Shown here piece after piece: positions 41,846 through 53,018 of a stretch of 64,000 nt of DNA. The notes under the pieces are model-generated. The model saw nothing but the letters and a program-made list of their open reading frames with translations, searched no databases and had not been told where the DNA came from. The stretch is from assembly GCA_946902875.1 (NCBI GenBank), contig OX336351.1:4523761-4587760 (forward strand), read 5' to 3'. How positions within the stretch are numbered: the stretch's first letter is position 1; every line of letters starts with the position of its first letter. Position numbers and translations under genes: made by a program. Origin of the DNA: Nematopogon swammerdamellus (taxonomy: Eukaryota; Arthropoda; Insecta; Lepidoptera; Adelidae).

Positions 41846-42150
41846 GCTCGTTATTAAGTAGGTATTACGCATAATGCTCTCGTAGAATTTTTTTTTATAA
41901 AACTACCAAAATTATACAATTTCTTCGTGCATATAAATATTGTGATATAATCTAACTGGTTGGCCTTGATTTATGCGGCGTGGGTGATTTTTTTCCGCAC
42001 TGCGCGCAATATTTCTGTTAATTTCTCAGTCCCTTAGTCAGAGTATTTAAATTCAGGTGTTTATTTCCACAGAGACATATATTCAGCATTAAAGTAACAA
42101 GTCAGTATGGTTTGTCATCGTTTATGTTTTGTCCGCTCAGCAAATCTATA

Positions 42151-42210
42151 TAGGCACTGACATGGTACCTAGTTTCAAGTCAACCGTGTCAGTTTATATA
42201 AAAAAAAAAA
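42151..42210 (+). mobile_element. SINE scrap (5S family) with deletion
   Basis: GCACTGACATGGTACCTAG joins directly to TCAACCGTGTCAGTTTATA, skipping the stem-loop. Confidence 0.65.
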
Positions 42211-42602
42211 CAAAAAACGGCCATGAAACCTTATAGGAGAGTTTTGTTTTAATACAACATAGCCTATACGTTAATACAAATACTACATCTAAGCAATACA
42301 TAATCAGTATCATATAACCATCGCGCTCTATGCCAGATCACATAATCGAAAATTGCATGTAAATCTGTTCAGTAGTTTTTGAGTACTTACCCGTTACATA
42401 CAGACATACTTGACGCGTTATTAGTAGACAAGAGAAGGTACTATAACCTGTATTTAGGTACTTATAGTTGTATTGTGCCGCTCCACTTCAAGTAAAAGGG
42501 TAAAACAATGGGACATGATACTCGATACGCTAAAGGGTGGAACATAATGTAAGACCACATCCGTAGTAGGTATTTTGGCGGCAAACAAACAACGGAGTTA
42601 AA

Positions 42603-42885
42603 TAGATAGACAAAAATACATACATACATACACACCACACGCCGTATCCCGACAATCGGGGTAAGCAGAGTAATCGGTGTTGTGCTACAAGTATTCTGGT
42701 AAATTACAGCACAACACCGACCACCACGTTTAGCAAAGTATTAGGATGCGGCGTGTGGCGTGTATGTAAATACTGTACACGAAAACATTTTACAGAAACA
42801 AGCTTGATATATAATTTACATGAAGGAAAAGGCGGACTTATACCTTACAGGGATTCTCCCAGTCAACCTTTGTATAATTTAAAAA
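42603..42885 (-). mobile_element. LINE 3' end, family E, split by a C element
   Basis: The (TAGA) tail lies at 42603-42612 and the AAAGGCGGACTTATACC block at 42828-42845. The C element between them is flanked by AAATAC on both sides. Confidence 0.7.
42618..42768 (-). mobile_element. C element 3' part, nested
   Basis: CATACATACATACA tail, ATCCCGACAATCGGGG hairpin and the GTGTTGTGCT/AGCACAACAC hairpin on the plus strand. Confidence 0.8.
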
Positions 42886-42904
42886 TGTTTAAACAATTAA
42901 ACTA

Positions 42905-43200
42905 TAGATTAAAACTAACCGTCGCAGACTACGCGCGGCTTCGCTCGCGTGAAATTCGTATTTAAAAAGAAGAAAGTAAGTAAGCACGCTACCGCACCTT
43001 TATTTCGGCGCGCGGAACAATTCGGTTTGTATGAGAGCCACATCTCAGCGTAACCGAACTAAATTTTATTTAGCCTATCCTATATCCCGTATAGTAAAAT
43101 TTGCTTATACTAAGTTTCATCGTATTCAGATGATCGGTTTAAGAGTGATGGAGGAACATACATACATACATACATACAGAAAAGATTTCTAAAAATCACC
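42905..43200 (-). mobile_element. Helitron-like element, 3' part
   Basis: Reverse of the 47050-47402 element: GCGCGGCTTCGCTCGCG, CGCGCGGAACAATTCGG, TACTAAGTTTCATCG, then CATACATA repeats. Confidence 0.65.
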
Positions 43201-43325
43201 AATTTAGTCTTAGTATCTACATAGTACATAGTACATAGAGTCTACAAACACAGTATCTCTTCTTACTCCATGACCACCATACATTACAGATTTATTATTA
43301 CTATTGATTGATGAACTTATAATAA

Positions 43326-43555
43326 AACTAGCTGTGCCCGCGGCTCCGCCCGCTCTCATATTTGACTTCTCTGTTAACCTCATAAGCCATTTAGCGTGAT
43401 AGTATATATAGTTGATGGGAAGAATCAAGCTATCCGTAGATTTTTTTTTATTAAAATCGGTTCAGTGGTTCTCGAGTTATAAGCGGACAGACAGACATAC
43501 ATACAGACAGACAGACAGACAGAAAGCAGACGTTGGATTTTATTAAAGGTAAGGA
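43326..43555 (-). mobile_element. Helitron-like element, family G, copy 3
   Basis: ACTAGCTGTGCCCGCGGCTC at the left and ATTTTATTAAAGGTAAGG at the right, with an expanded ACAGACAG tract between. Confidence 0.7.
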
Positions 43556-43604
43556 AGTATGTTCACTAGGGCACGTTGGGCTGTCCATGGTGCAGTGCTG
43601 GCCC

Positions 43605-44085
43605 CTACACATATGTATACGGGAGTGAAAGTTGGGCATGCCAGACGAAGCATGAAATCAGGATAAATGCTGTGGAAATGCGTCCGTTCAGGATTATGTG
43701 TGGAGTTACGATGAAAGATAGATTGAGAAATAGTGTAGTGCGAGAGCGCTGTGGCCTGAAAGAAGATATAGTGACAAGGATTGAGAAAGGAACGCTTCGG
43801 TGGTTCGGTCATGTTGGAAGAATGGATGATAGGAGACTAACGAAAGAAATTTATGGAGCAAATGTGGGTGGAAGAGTCGGGAAGGGTCGCCCTAGACGCA
43901 CGTACCTGGACCAGATCGGGCATTAGCTCAAAAATCGTCAAGTGCGTTAGTACCCGTAACCGACGAGCATGCATGAAGAACATTATGGGAGTGGAAGAGG
44001 TGGCAGAGGTGTGTCAGGATCGTGTCACGTGGAGACTGTTGTCTCCGCCTACCTCACCGGGAAGCAGGCGTGACGCTATGTATGT
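43605..44085 (+). pseudogene. RTE-like LINE ORF2 C-terminus, family K, with (TATG)n tail
   Basis: First frame: YVYGSESWACQTKHEIRINA, then LRWFGHVGRMDDRRLTKEIY and GRPRRTYLDQIG, a conserved C-terminal block of RTE/Jockey-type ORF2 proteins. A TAG follows at 43924 and the frame shifts, continuing as STRNRRACMKNIMGVEEVA. The end runs into TATGTATGTATG (44079-44102), the same tail as the C elements. RT and endonuclease are absent (5' truncated). Confidence 0.8.
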
Positions 44086-44109
44086 ATGTATGTATGTATG
44101 TAAACTTAT

Positions 44110-44640
44110 AATGATTACAATAATAACAAATCCGTTTATACCAACGTGGAATCATACATAATAGTAGGTACGTAAAAGTAATCACACTCAACCGTTCCAT
44201 CGCGAATACCGCGCAGATTATCCAAAATTATATCAAACGCACCCCAAACCTCATTATTAAGGCTATTTCACACATGATTCGAACATCAATTTTCTATTCG
44301 AGTAACGACACAGGTCGTTAAGGCCCCTTCCGTATGCCATTATTGCGTTACAAGCCAGACATGCCATTACAGCGAGTAACTGAATTTGCGCTTTCGTCAT
44401 ACTGTTTTGGGGGATTTTTTATGAAGCTCACCGGCGAATATACATACATACATATGTTAAGTACTACCTGTTGCCCGCGACTTCGTGCGCGTGGATGACT
44501 GACAAATGACGTGAACATGACAAATTATTCTTTCAGAACGACATGAAAATTAATAATTTGTCATTACATTACACTAAATCAAAGAAAACAGCTAAACTGT
44601 CTATGCACTGAAAATATGTATTAACATTTTGAATGAAATT
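44110..44640. other. no gene recognised
   Basis: A GCCCGCGACTTCGTGCGCGTG block near 44472 resembles lepidopteran repeat ends. Otherwise unassigned. Confidence 0.4.
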
Positions 44641-44656
44641 CAAGAAAGAGAAGAAA

Positions 44657-45115
44657 GTAAGTAACTAAGGGCGAGGCTGAAGGCGAACTGCGTTCAGGTA
44701 AGCAATAAGCCTTCTACATAGAAGAAAGTAAGTAACTAACGGCGAGGCCGAAGGCCGAGCTGTGTTCACGTTAACTATATTCTTTCTCGATGGAAGTAAG
44801 AAACTAAGGGCAAGACCGAAGGTCGAGCTGCATTCAGGTAAACGATAAACTTTCTCCCGCCCTCGGGCCTCGCCCTTAATGAATTGCTATACTTACCCGA
44901 AAGCAGTTCGATCTTCGGCCTCGCTCTTAGTTACTTTTTTTTTTAAAGTATATCCTTTAGCTATACGTAGCTCCGCCTTAGGCGTCGCCATTACTTAGTT
45001 TCTTAGAGAATAATATCGTTTACCCTAACGAAGCTCGGGCTTTGGCCTCACCCTTAGTTGCTTACCATCATAAAGAAGAATAACGTTTACCTGAACGCAG
45101 TTTGGCCTTCGGCCT
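44657..45115. repeat. inverted tandem array, ~70-bp unit
   Basis: Three direct units start near 44657, 44728 and 44796 (core CTAAGGGCGAGGCCGAAGG). Four to five units in the opposite orientation follow (cores near 44872, 44915, 44985, 45043, 45100). The two halves mirror each other around about 44858. Confidence 0.8.
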
Positions 45116-45119
45116 CGAG

Positions 45120-45645
45120 TAAGTTCAAAAATATAGGTACCTATGCAATTATTGAGAGCTATGTATAATAATTTTAATTATTATTATATTATAGTTTGGA
45201 ATAAAGTGATATGAATATTAATTCGAATTATGCAGCTTAAACCATTTTTCTAAATATATATTTAAAACTTTTTTATTTTTACACTCAGATGTTTCATATA
45301 TAATTTATTATTAATTAAACATCTACTAAAATTAAATTACCTACAAATATAACTACTTTAAAACATCGTCACATTATAAGGGTAAAATAATAACTAAACC
45401 ATTAAAGTTACCACCAAAATGTCAACGCAAGCTGGTACATTTCAGTATAGCTATATACTATAGGTTACTGTACATTTTGCCCCATTCCTGAACAAATTGC
45501 ACCCACTCCGAGGCACATACATACATGACCTCGAACGCTCAGCGCCTTAAGTGTCGGAGATAGATCAAGAATATTACAGTATTACAATCTCGACACGACT
45601 TGCCGCTATCTTCGTCATATAGGGGGCTGGTGGTGGTTGATTTTT
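45120..45645. other. AT-rich stretch without gene
   Basis: Very AT-rich with no long frame or recognised repeat. Confidence 0.5.
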
Positions 45646-45646
45646 A

Positions 45647-46435
45647 GGGTTCCGTACGGTACAGGACGCTTTTTTTTTTTTTTTTTTTTATGTAATCCGG
45701 TATGTGTGGCTGAGTTGGACGGGCCAAAGCGCATGCTCCGACCAGCCAATATCACCTCCGAGAAGGTAGGTGCCATACCGGAGACTTCCCTGGATTGCTG
45801 GCTATACTGGACTAAAGGAGAACACAACCGAGGTTGCTATGCAGCCATCTTACATCCAGTACGGTGGTACCAACACAGTCGGCTACAAATTGAGCCTACC
45901 ACCTAGTAAGAGGCAAGGGAAGGGACCTACAGTTTTACACCGGTTCCGAACGGTGAAGCAGCAGGTGTAGGTATGCACGTAAATTTTTTCGTCAGAAAAA
46001 ACTCATTGGTACACGCCGACGGGATTCGAACCGCGGACCTCTCGCATGAGAAGCCGATGCCCAAACCACTCGGCCACCCGCCGTTTTATAACGCTATTAC
46101 TATTACTATTACTAAACCTACGCGGTACGCCGTCTGTCTGTCCTAACTTTAAAGGGCTTTTGGACCGTAAGTAATTGGTGGCAGGTTAAAATTTTAACAG
46201 GATATGTGTTAATATTCTAACAAATAATATAAAAAAAACCGGGCAAGTGCGAGTCGAACTCGCGCACCGAGGGTTCCGTATCGCCATGTCATAGTCAGCG
46301 CTACTCACGCCATCTATGGCGTGTTTATGAAATGCTTCTTATCAGTTAAAATTCATGATTAGTTAAAATGCTTCAAACTCTATTCGGTAGATGGCGCGCG
46401 CGTATACGCAAAAAGGATGCGGCACAGCTCTTATT
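45647..46435. mobile_element. D element split by a SINE
   Basis: GGGTTCCGTACGGTACAGG at 45648 and ATTACTAAACCTACGC at 46109 are adjacent in other D copies. The SINE at 45670-46082 separates them. A second D unit (AAACCGGGCAAGTGCGAG to CGGTAGATGGCGCGCG) covers 46238-46400. Confidence 0.65.
45670..46082 (-). mobile_element. tRNA-headed SINE (family T), full length
   Basis: A 20-T run (the A tail) at 45670-45689, then the body in reverse, then the head with CGGTTCGAATCC-type B box and CGAGTGG A-box on the minus strand. It is inserted in a D element; ACGCT occurs on both sides but not tight against the right end. Confidence 0.92.
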
Positions 46436-46464
46436 CCTAAGGTGAACCATAGGAAAGCTGATTT

Positions 46465-47045
46465 CAAGCCTAACCCATTTTTATTAATATTCACACAATT
46501 TTGACAATTTATATACTTAACAAATAAAGAAAAGAGTTTAAAAACGCTAAAAGATAAAACCAAAAAATTAATAAAATAACCAAGTTCGGAAGCAATAAAA
46601 AAAAACCCGCTTCAAAATCTCTTTGCTAGCTAGTCCCAAATTTAACCATATCTTTAGCAACTCTAGGTAGATAGATATACCACACAAGTGTACAAACATG
46701 CCTAAACAAGTGCAGTCGCAAAGGGGTGGATCCTTTCGCCCCTGTCGCCACATATTTTGTGAGTTGCCATTTTGACGAAAACTTCAGCAAATTCGCAGAC
46801 ATGAGAAGCAAACGTCGTTATGCGTAAAATGTTCGTTGGGCAGGAATGGTAGGATTCGTACAATACGTTGAAACACACATTAATCCCAATGTTAAAAAAA
46901 ATTTACCAAGTTAAAAGAAAGGACGAAAATGTAATGATATTAACAGCCTATGATTCGCGGACTGTAGAGACGAATTCAGTAGTACCTCATATGTTGAAAT
47001 CGATTAAATAGTTTAGGCTCTGTTAGGGAACAAAGAAACATACAG
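46465..47045. other. no gene recognised
   Basis: AT-rich. Two overlapping 61-residue minus frames have no features. Confidence 0.5.
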
Positions 47046-47049
47046 ACAT

Positions 47050-47402
47050 CATCAATACTAATAATCTGTAAGGAATGGTGATGGAAGTAAGTTAGTTTGT
47101 TTCATGATATACTGCGTTTGTAGACTCTATGTATGATACTAAAACTAAATTGACGATTTTTAGAAATCTTTTCTGTATGTATGTTCCTCCATAACTCTTA
47201 AACAGATCATCCGAATTCGATGAAACTTAGTACTAGCACATTTAACTATACGAGACACAGCATAGACTAAATAAGGCAGTTCCGGTTACGCTAAGATGTG
47301 GCTCCCATACAAACTGAATGGTTCCGCGCGCCGAAGTAAAGGTACGGTTGCTGGCTTACTTACTTTCTTCTTTTTAAATACGAATATCACGAGAGCGAAA
47401 AC
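47050..47402 (+). mobile_element. Helitron-like element, uninterrupted relative of 6775-7432
   Basis: TCATCAATACTAATAATC at the start, GTATGTATGTTCCTCC intact in the middle, then GCGCGCCGAAGTAAAGG. The 3' GC hairpin end is lost where the SINE at 47406 begins. Confidence 0.65.
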
Positions 47403-47405
47403 ACT

Positions 47406-47680
47406 TTTTCTCGTAAAACTGTAGGTCCCTTCCCTCCTAATCTTACTTGGTGGTAGGGTTTAACCCGCCCGGGTTGGTACCACCGCACTGAATGAAACGT
47501 CGGTCTAAACGGCTATGTAAATAGTTTGTGTTTTCCGACCAGTTCAGTGTAGCCGGCACGGCCAAAGGGGGAAGCACTGACATGGCACCTAGTTCACCCG
47601 GTGTTATGGGCTGACATAACGGACGTTGTAGGTGATGTAGCCAACCGTGTCAGTTTCCATAAAAAAAAAAAAAAAAAAAA
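47406..47680 (+). mobile_element. SINE body (5S family), headless
   Basis: Begins CTCGTAAAACTGTAGGTCC and runs through the full body, stem-loop and about 20 A. Very close to the copy at 27563-27845. Confidence 0.88.
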
Positions 47681-48088
47681 CAGCTAGTAAAGAATAAAGT
47701 AGGTGAGTATAGAGAGATATAAAAAAGAGGCATAAAAAACGAACTAACCCCTGACTGAGTCGATCTTTCATCTAGTAAGGGCAATTATGCTATGGGCTAT
47801 GTCGCGTAACTTCGTCTAGCTAGGCGGGGGAAGCTTATGCGCTTAGTACATTTTATATCTGCGTCTACTGCGTTGCGTTGTATGCGCACTTCTTCGACTC
47901 GCATCCATTGCAATTTTACGATTTTTTCTTTTCAATTCAAGCCGTGAATGTTTTCAGTACATATTCTGTGGTACATTTTCAGACCGCAGGCAACCTGCAA
48001 TATTCGAATGTCGCGAGTTTTATATTTAAAAAAATACGCTATTTTGAAAATGGAATACCGCTAAATCAAGCGGAAAAACTTCTGTCGT

Positions 48089-48246
48089 TTTTAGGGTTCA
48101 GTATTCGTCGTACCCTATTACTAAGCCTACGCCGTCTGTCTGTCTGTCCGTCTATCTGAGGGCTGTATCTCTTGAACCGTAATAGGTAGCCCGTTGAAAT
48201 TTTCACAGAATACCTATGTGTTATTTATTATGGGCGATATAAAAAT
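48089..48246 (-). mobile_element. D element fragment
   Basis: TTAGGGTTCAGTATTCG, ATTACTAAGCCTACGCC, GTCTGTCTGTCCGTC and TATTATGGGCGATATAA in the D order. Confidence 0.65.
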
Positions 48247-48373
48247 TTTTTTTTATGGAAACTGACACGGTTGGCTACATCACCTGCAACATCCGTGATG
48301 CCAGCCCATAACACCGGGTGAACTTGGTGCCATGTCAGTGCTTTCCTTCATTTCATGTCGGCTACACACTGAA

Positions 48374-48518
48374 CTGTGGCCGTATTCTCTAACGTCCTAA
48401 CGTCAACGTCGGTGACGCTGACTAGTTATGTCTCTGTCTAATTATATGAACTAGACAGAGACATAACTAGTCAGCGTCACCGACGTTGACGGTAGGAAGT
48501 TAGAGAATACGGTCACAG
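48374..48518. mobile_element. palindromic MITE-like insertion in a SINE
   Basis: About 65-bp near-perfect inverted arms (GGCCGTATTCTCTAACGTCC... facing CGTATTCTCTAAC complement) around a 10-base centre. The SINE reads on cleanly from GAACTG to GACGG once it is removed. No target duplication longer than one base is visible. Confidence 0.8.
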
Positions 48519-48593
48519 GACGGAAAATACGAACTATTTACATAGCCGTTTCGACCGACGTTTCATTCAGTGCGGTGGCAAAACAAAAACCCT

Positions 48594-48614
48594 GGGGGGG
48601 GGGGGGGGGGGGGG
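48594..48614 (+). repeat. poly-G run of 21
   Basis: Replaces the CCCGGGCGGGTT region of the SINE body. Confidence 0.85.
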
Positions 48615-48799
48615 ATAAACCCTGCCGCGTAGTAAGGTCTTACCTTACTAAGGTGGAAGGGACCTACAGTTTTACGTTGAATCCTAACCACGGTCAGCCT
48701 CCAACGCTCGTGCCGTCACCCATCCAAGTACTGACCGCGCCCAGGTGTGCTCAACAACAGTCGATCAACCGCACTGAGCTACCAAGGCTGACAAAGACC

Positions 48800-49375
48800 T
48801 GACAATATAAATATATAATATAAGAGACTCCGAAGTAAAGCTTATTTACATAAATATTGGTTTTAGGCAAGCATAATGAAATCAAAGGACACATTTTCAT
48901 CAGTTTTCGTAAAATATCTGATTTACACTAACTGTTCAGTGCTTTTATAGAATTCTATTGTCCTGTAAAAATATAAATCATTTATTCATGATTTGTCGAA
49001 GCGTAAACAACGTGATAGCGGAAGATTTTCGATTGAATAACCACGTGATAGATAAGTATCAAGTTACAGTTTCTATGTCGCTACAAAAATTCTATGTCGT
49101 GGCACATCCTTCATACTGTTAGGCTGACGACTATGGTTTTGACATGGAATCAAACAAATGACATGTCTTAGGGCTCGTAACCATAGCTACTACGTGATTT
49201 TAGCCACTTTTTTAGCCTATTATCTCTATTTCACATTTTAAAAATTCATATTAATTTTACAAATTTATACAAAAGTAATAAAAATACACAAAATTAATAC
49301 AAAAATAAAAAACCGTAATACCGCCGGCGGCGGCGGGAGACAAGCCTACAAGCGCGCCGGCGGGTGCAGGCCGTG
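48800..49375. other. no gene recognised
   Basis: AT-rich sequence ending in a GC-rich CCGCCGGCGGCGGCGGG patch near 49321. Confidence 0.5.
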
Positions 49376-49377
49376 GC

Positions 49378-49475
49378 TACGGACCTCTCCGAGACGACGC
49401 GAGGCAAGCTACGAGCGATAGGTGGTGGTACTAGACACGTAGGCCACCACCACCCCCATCTCGGAGAGCTCCGTA
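49378..49475. repeat. nested GC-rich hairpin
   Basis: Outer 17-bp arms TACGGACCTCTCCGAGA and complement (one mismatch); inner arms GGTGGTGG (49421) and CCACCACC (49444). Confidence 0.8.
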
Positions 49476-49894
49476 TCCGCCCATTATATTGTTAAGGTTT
49501 TTAAAATCAATGTACCTGTTAATAATGTATTTGTATTGTTATTATAACACTTTAATTAAATTTGTGTAAAGAGTGAATGTACAGCTCCTTTGAGTTCTTA
49601 AACATTTAAATAAATAAATATATAAAAAGGTTACAAAAGGCGAGTTTAATGCCTTGCGGCATTCTTGACGAACTAACCTTTGGGATGTGGAAAACACGTA
49701 GGGGCGGACAATGCAGTAGAAGTGAACAGTAGTATGAAATATAAATACACAACTTACATAGACATATTGTACACAGATACATACAACCAATATACATCCT
49801 TACATATACATAACAATAAGAAAAATAAATATTGTAATATACCTACATCAACGAGTAGGTACAATACATACTTACTTATATACATACCTACTTC

Positions 49895-50102
49895 CTTACC
49901 TATAATAAAATCCAAAGTCTGCTTTATGTCTGTCTGTCCGCTTATAACTCGAGAACCACTGAACCGATTTTAATAAAACAAAATTCTACGGATAGCTTGA
50001 TTCTTCCCATCAACTATAGGCTACTTACTATCACGCTAAATAGCTTATGAGGTTAGCAGTGAAGTGAAATATGAGAGCGGGCGGAGCCGCGGGCACAGCT
50101 TG
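49895..50102 (+). mobile_element. Helitron-like element, family G, copy 4
   Basis: CCTTACCTATAATAAAATCC at the start and GCGGGCGGAGCCGCGGGCAC then AGCTTGTT at the end; the final CTAG is altered. Confidence 0.65.
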
Positions 50103-50825
50103 TTACATATAAATTTCAACTGCACAAATAGTTTATTTTCAGTAATAATAACAAATATTACAATTTACAAGTAATTAAATTCAATAAACTAAACTACCTA
50201 TCAAATAAAATTTACCTACAAATATTACTAATTAAAAAACTATAACCTAAAAACTAACTTATAAATTATTACTGTATAAATTAAATATAAAAATAACAAT
50301 TTTATAAAAGCTGACTACGAATAATTCCTATGTTACTACGAGCAAAGTAGATATTAAAGAGCAGTAGAAAATGCTGTAGTCGTGCTCCCGACTACAGCAA
50401 TATAATTCAAAATGTAAAATATTTACATAAACATTCTACAATTCCACAAATTTCAAAATTAAATGTAAAACGCAAAAATACTATACCGTACATCAATTTA
50501 TCGCGGTGTGATCTAAAAACAATCACCGCGGTAAATACAGGGGGCGCCATAAATTAATTAATTTAGGCTATCGGCTTAATTTATCTGGCGCGGTTTAATC
50601 TTGTGATAGTACAGGGTGCGCTAGCAGCTGTTGTTACCTGCGCTGCTGCGGTGGCCCTCCCCTTCCTTACTAGGGGTGAGGCGTTCAATTCTCGAGATAT
50701 ACCTAAGGACAGAGAAAGTCATACAAGGGAAGCGTCGTTTGTTATTCATTGCATATCATTTGTCACATACCCACATTTGGTCGCCATGCACACAATTTGC
50801 ATCAGAAGAATATTGTTCACGCAAT
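50103..50825. other. AT-rich, two small hairpins, no gene
   Basis: GCTGTAGTCG/CGACTACAGC near 50373-50397 and ATCGCGGTGTGAT/ATCACCGCGGT near 50500-50532 form hairpins. Nothing else is recognised. Confidence 0.45.
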
Positions 50826-50829
50826 CCGA

Positions 50830-51189
50830 CAACGTCAAGTGGGAACCAGGGAGTAGGCCAGTTTATGACTACCCAGGGGAAAAATTAGAAAAACAATCGG
50901 AGTCATTTGTTTTTTATAATATGAGCATTTTATGGAAAACACTCCCGTACATCATTTTTAGGTACTACGACTACAAATTTGCAAATATAATTGTAAATTT
51001 TTTTATTGGTAGCTTAAATAACTCTGCTATTGATCAGTAGCCCAAATAAAACTAAAATGTCCATAGTTTTACCAAAAAAAATATTCAGTTCAATTTTTTT
51101 CTGAAAAAACAAATGACTCTGATTTTTTTTTCTCATTTTTCCCTGGGTATTCATAAACTGGCCTACTCCCTGGTTCCCGCTTGACGTTG
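50830..51189. mobile_element. foldback element with ~90-bp arms
   Basis: CAACGTCAAGTGGGAACC... (50830-50920) faces its complement at 51098-51189 with a few mismatches. No flanking duplication was found. The 145-residue frame at 50603-51040 crosses one arm and is not supported as a gene. Confidence 0.6.
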
Positions 51190-51213
51190 AGTTTTGGGAC
51201 ACGTTGTATATAC

Positions 51214-51300
51214 GGCCAGAACACACGCCCCGACCAGCCAATATCGCCTCCGTGGAGATACCATACCGAAGACTTTAGATTGCTGGCTTATATTGGACTC
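51214..51300 (-). mobile_element. tRNA-headed SINE (family T) scrap
   Basis: CCCCGACCAGCCAATATCG to GATTGCTGGCTTATATTGG. Confidence 0.7.
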
Positions 51301-51900
51301 ATCCGAGTTGAGTAAAAGCAAATAGTTGAACTAATAGTTGTGACAAACAAAGAAATAATATTGATAACAAGGCAAGGGTCAATTTTCAAACTGTCCGGCG
51401 CGGCGGCGCGGCGACACGTTCCAAAACGAATGACATTCGAAATTCGAATCACCTTCATCTATTGTATGTACCAAGTTCTTGTACTATTCTCTTTTCTCGG
51501 TCGTTATATTTTGCGCGCCGCGCGCTTTGTTTTGGTTCACTGCTCCGCCCCTCGGATAAATATCGTGATGTTATATAGCCTAGAACCATGTCGAGATAAG
51601 TCCGATTCTATCAGTGAACACTGTCTATAAATTGGTTCAGCCATTCTCGAGTTAACCCGTTAGAGACAGACAGAAGACAGACAGATGTTGCGCTTTATAT
51701 TAGTTAGAGAAGAAGAGAAGATGAGAGGAGAGAAAACATAGAGAATAGATAAAGATTTTGTATACTTTACAAATAATGACTTTTCACTTATTCGACCTTA
51801 GTCTTCGACAAAATATGTATTTATTATCGTGGCACCATGCGAGGTTCGTGAACTTCAAAAGAATAGGTCTACTGATTTCTTCTGCTTCCCATAAATCTAC
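51301..51900. other. no gene recognised
   Basis: A 96-residue frame at 51340-51630 has no motif. An ACAGACAG tract near 51666 and a TTGGTTCAGCCATTCTCGAG block look repeat-derived. Confidence 0.45.
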
Positions 51901-52100
51901 CATGCCGTGCTAAAGGGCGAGAGAATGGCCACCTCTCAACTTGGCACGGTCCTTCCAATGTCATGCAGTAGGTGACTGTATTCTGCCTTACTTGCTGCTT
52001 GATAAGATTATCTTGTTATATTACTTTGCTAAACGTGGTGGTAGGTATTTATCCGGATCTTGCAGCACAACACATATTACTCTGCTTAACCCAATTGTCG
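51901..52100 (+). mobile_element. C element, degraded internal and 3' part
   Basis: GCCGTGCTAAAGGGCGAGAG, ACTTGCTGCTTGAT, AACGTGGTGGT and CTTGCAGCACAACAC follow the C order. Confidence 0.75.
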
Positions 52101-52940
52101 TTAAACAAAGTGATGGTATGTATTGTGTTATCCGTATATTAAATACAGTTTTTAATTTTATTTCAAGTTAATAACTTGTTGATGCCGCTTCTTCCTTTTT
52201 CATTTCATTAAGGAATATTCCGTTACGATTAGTAAGCTAAATTACAACGGATGTGACTAATTACCTTCTCTATAGTATTCTAGAATACCTATAGTGTTTG
52301 TAAATATGTGCGCAAGTATTTTACAGTACATTCGTATTATAGAGATGGTGAGAGATCAGATCCTGCCTCCCTCAACACAGGGGGGCGTGTATCTTATCCT
52401 AGCGTGGGAGACAGGCCTACAAAAAGTTAAACTCCAAAACTAATAGTCTATATTAATGTTCGGTATAGTGTGTAAGATACGCTTGTAAGTAAACTAGGCT
52501 TCAGTTAAACTGAAATAAAAATATTTCTTTATTAAAAAAAAAAGAGAATTTAAAGAAACGTAATCTCAAATATAATTAAATTTGTATCACCAATTTGTAT
52601 ATCGGGTCATAAAAGTCATAGCATAAAAATTAAATTGTATTGTGTTTACGTCTCAAAGAGCCATGAGGTCATTTTTCTGCACAATTAGCCCGTTCGAAAA
52701 ACCTATGTAAAATTGGTTACTCTAAGAGCGTTCTAAGTTTAAAATTAAATTCTAACCATATTTTTGCCACTTTCAAGAAAATTCAAAATTCGTCATTAAA
52801 ATGTTCCACCGAAGAGATCGTTCCAACGACCTCCTACTCCTCTCCTCTCGCATCGAAGCCGAACCGTCTCTGTCTAGCAATACGAAACAGGCAAGGATAG
52901 GTAGCTATAGCGATATTTTAGTGCAATACATTTAGAGTGA

Positions 52941-53018
<78 letters not shown>

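Larger units (their letters stand above)
48247..48795 (-). mobile_element. 5S-headed SINE with two insertions
   Basis: On the minus strand: head with GTCAGCCTTGGTAGCTCAG and GGATGGGTGACGGC, body, stem-loop and A tail. The body is interrupted by the palindrome at 48374-48518 and by a G-run replacement at 48580-48616. Confidence 0.88.

Noticed and set aside
50603..51040. 145-residue frame, plus strand
   Set aside because: It crosses one arm of a foldback repeat and ends in low-complexity AT-rich sequence.
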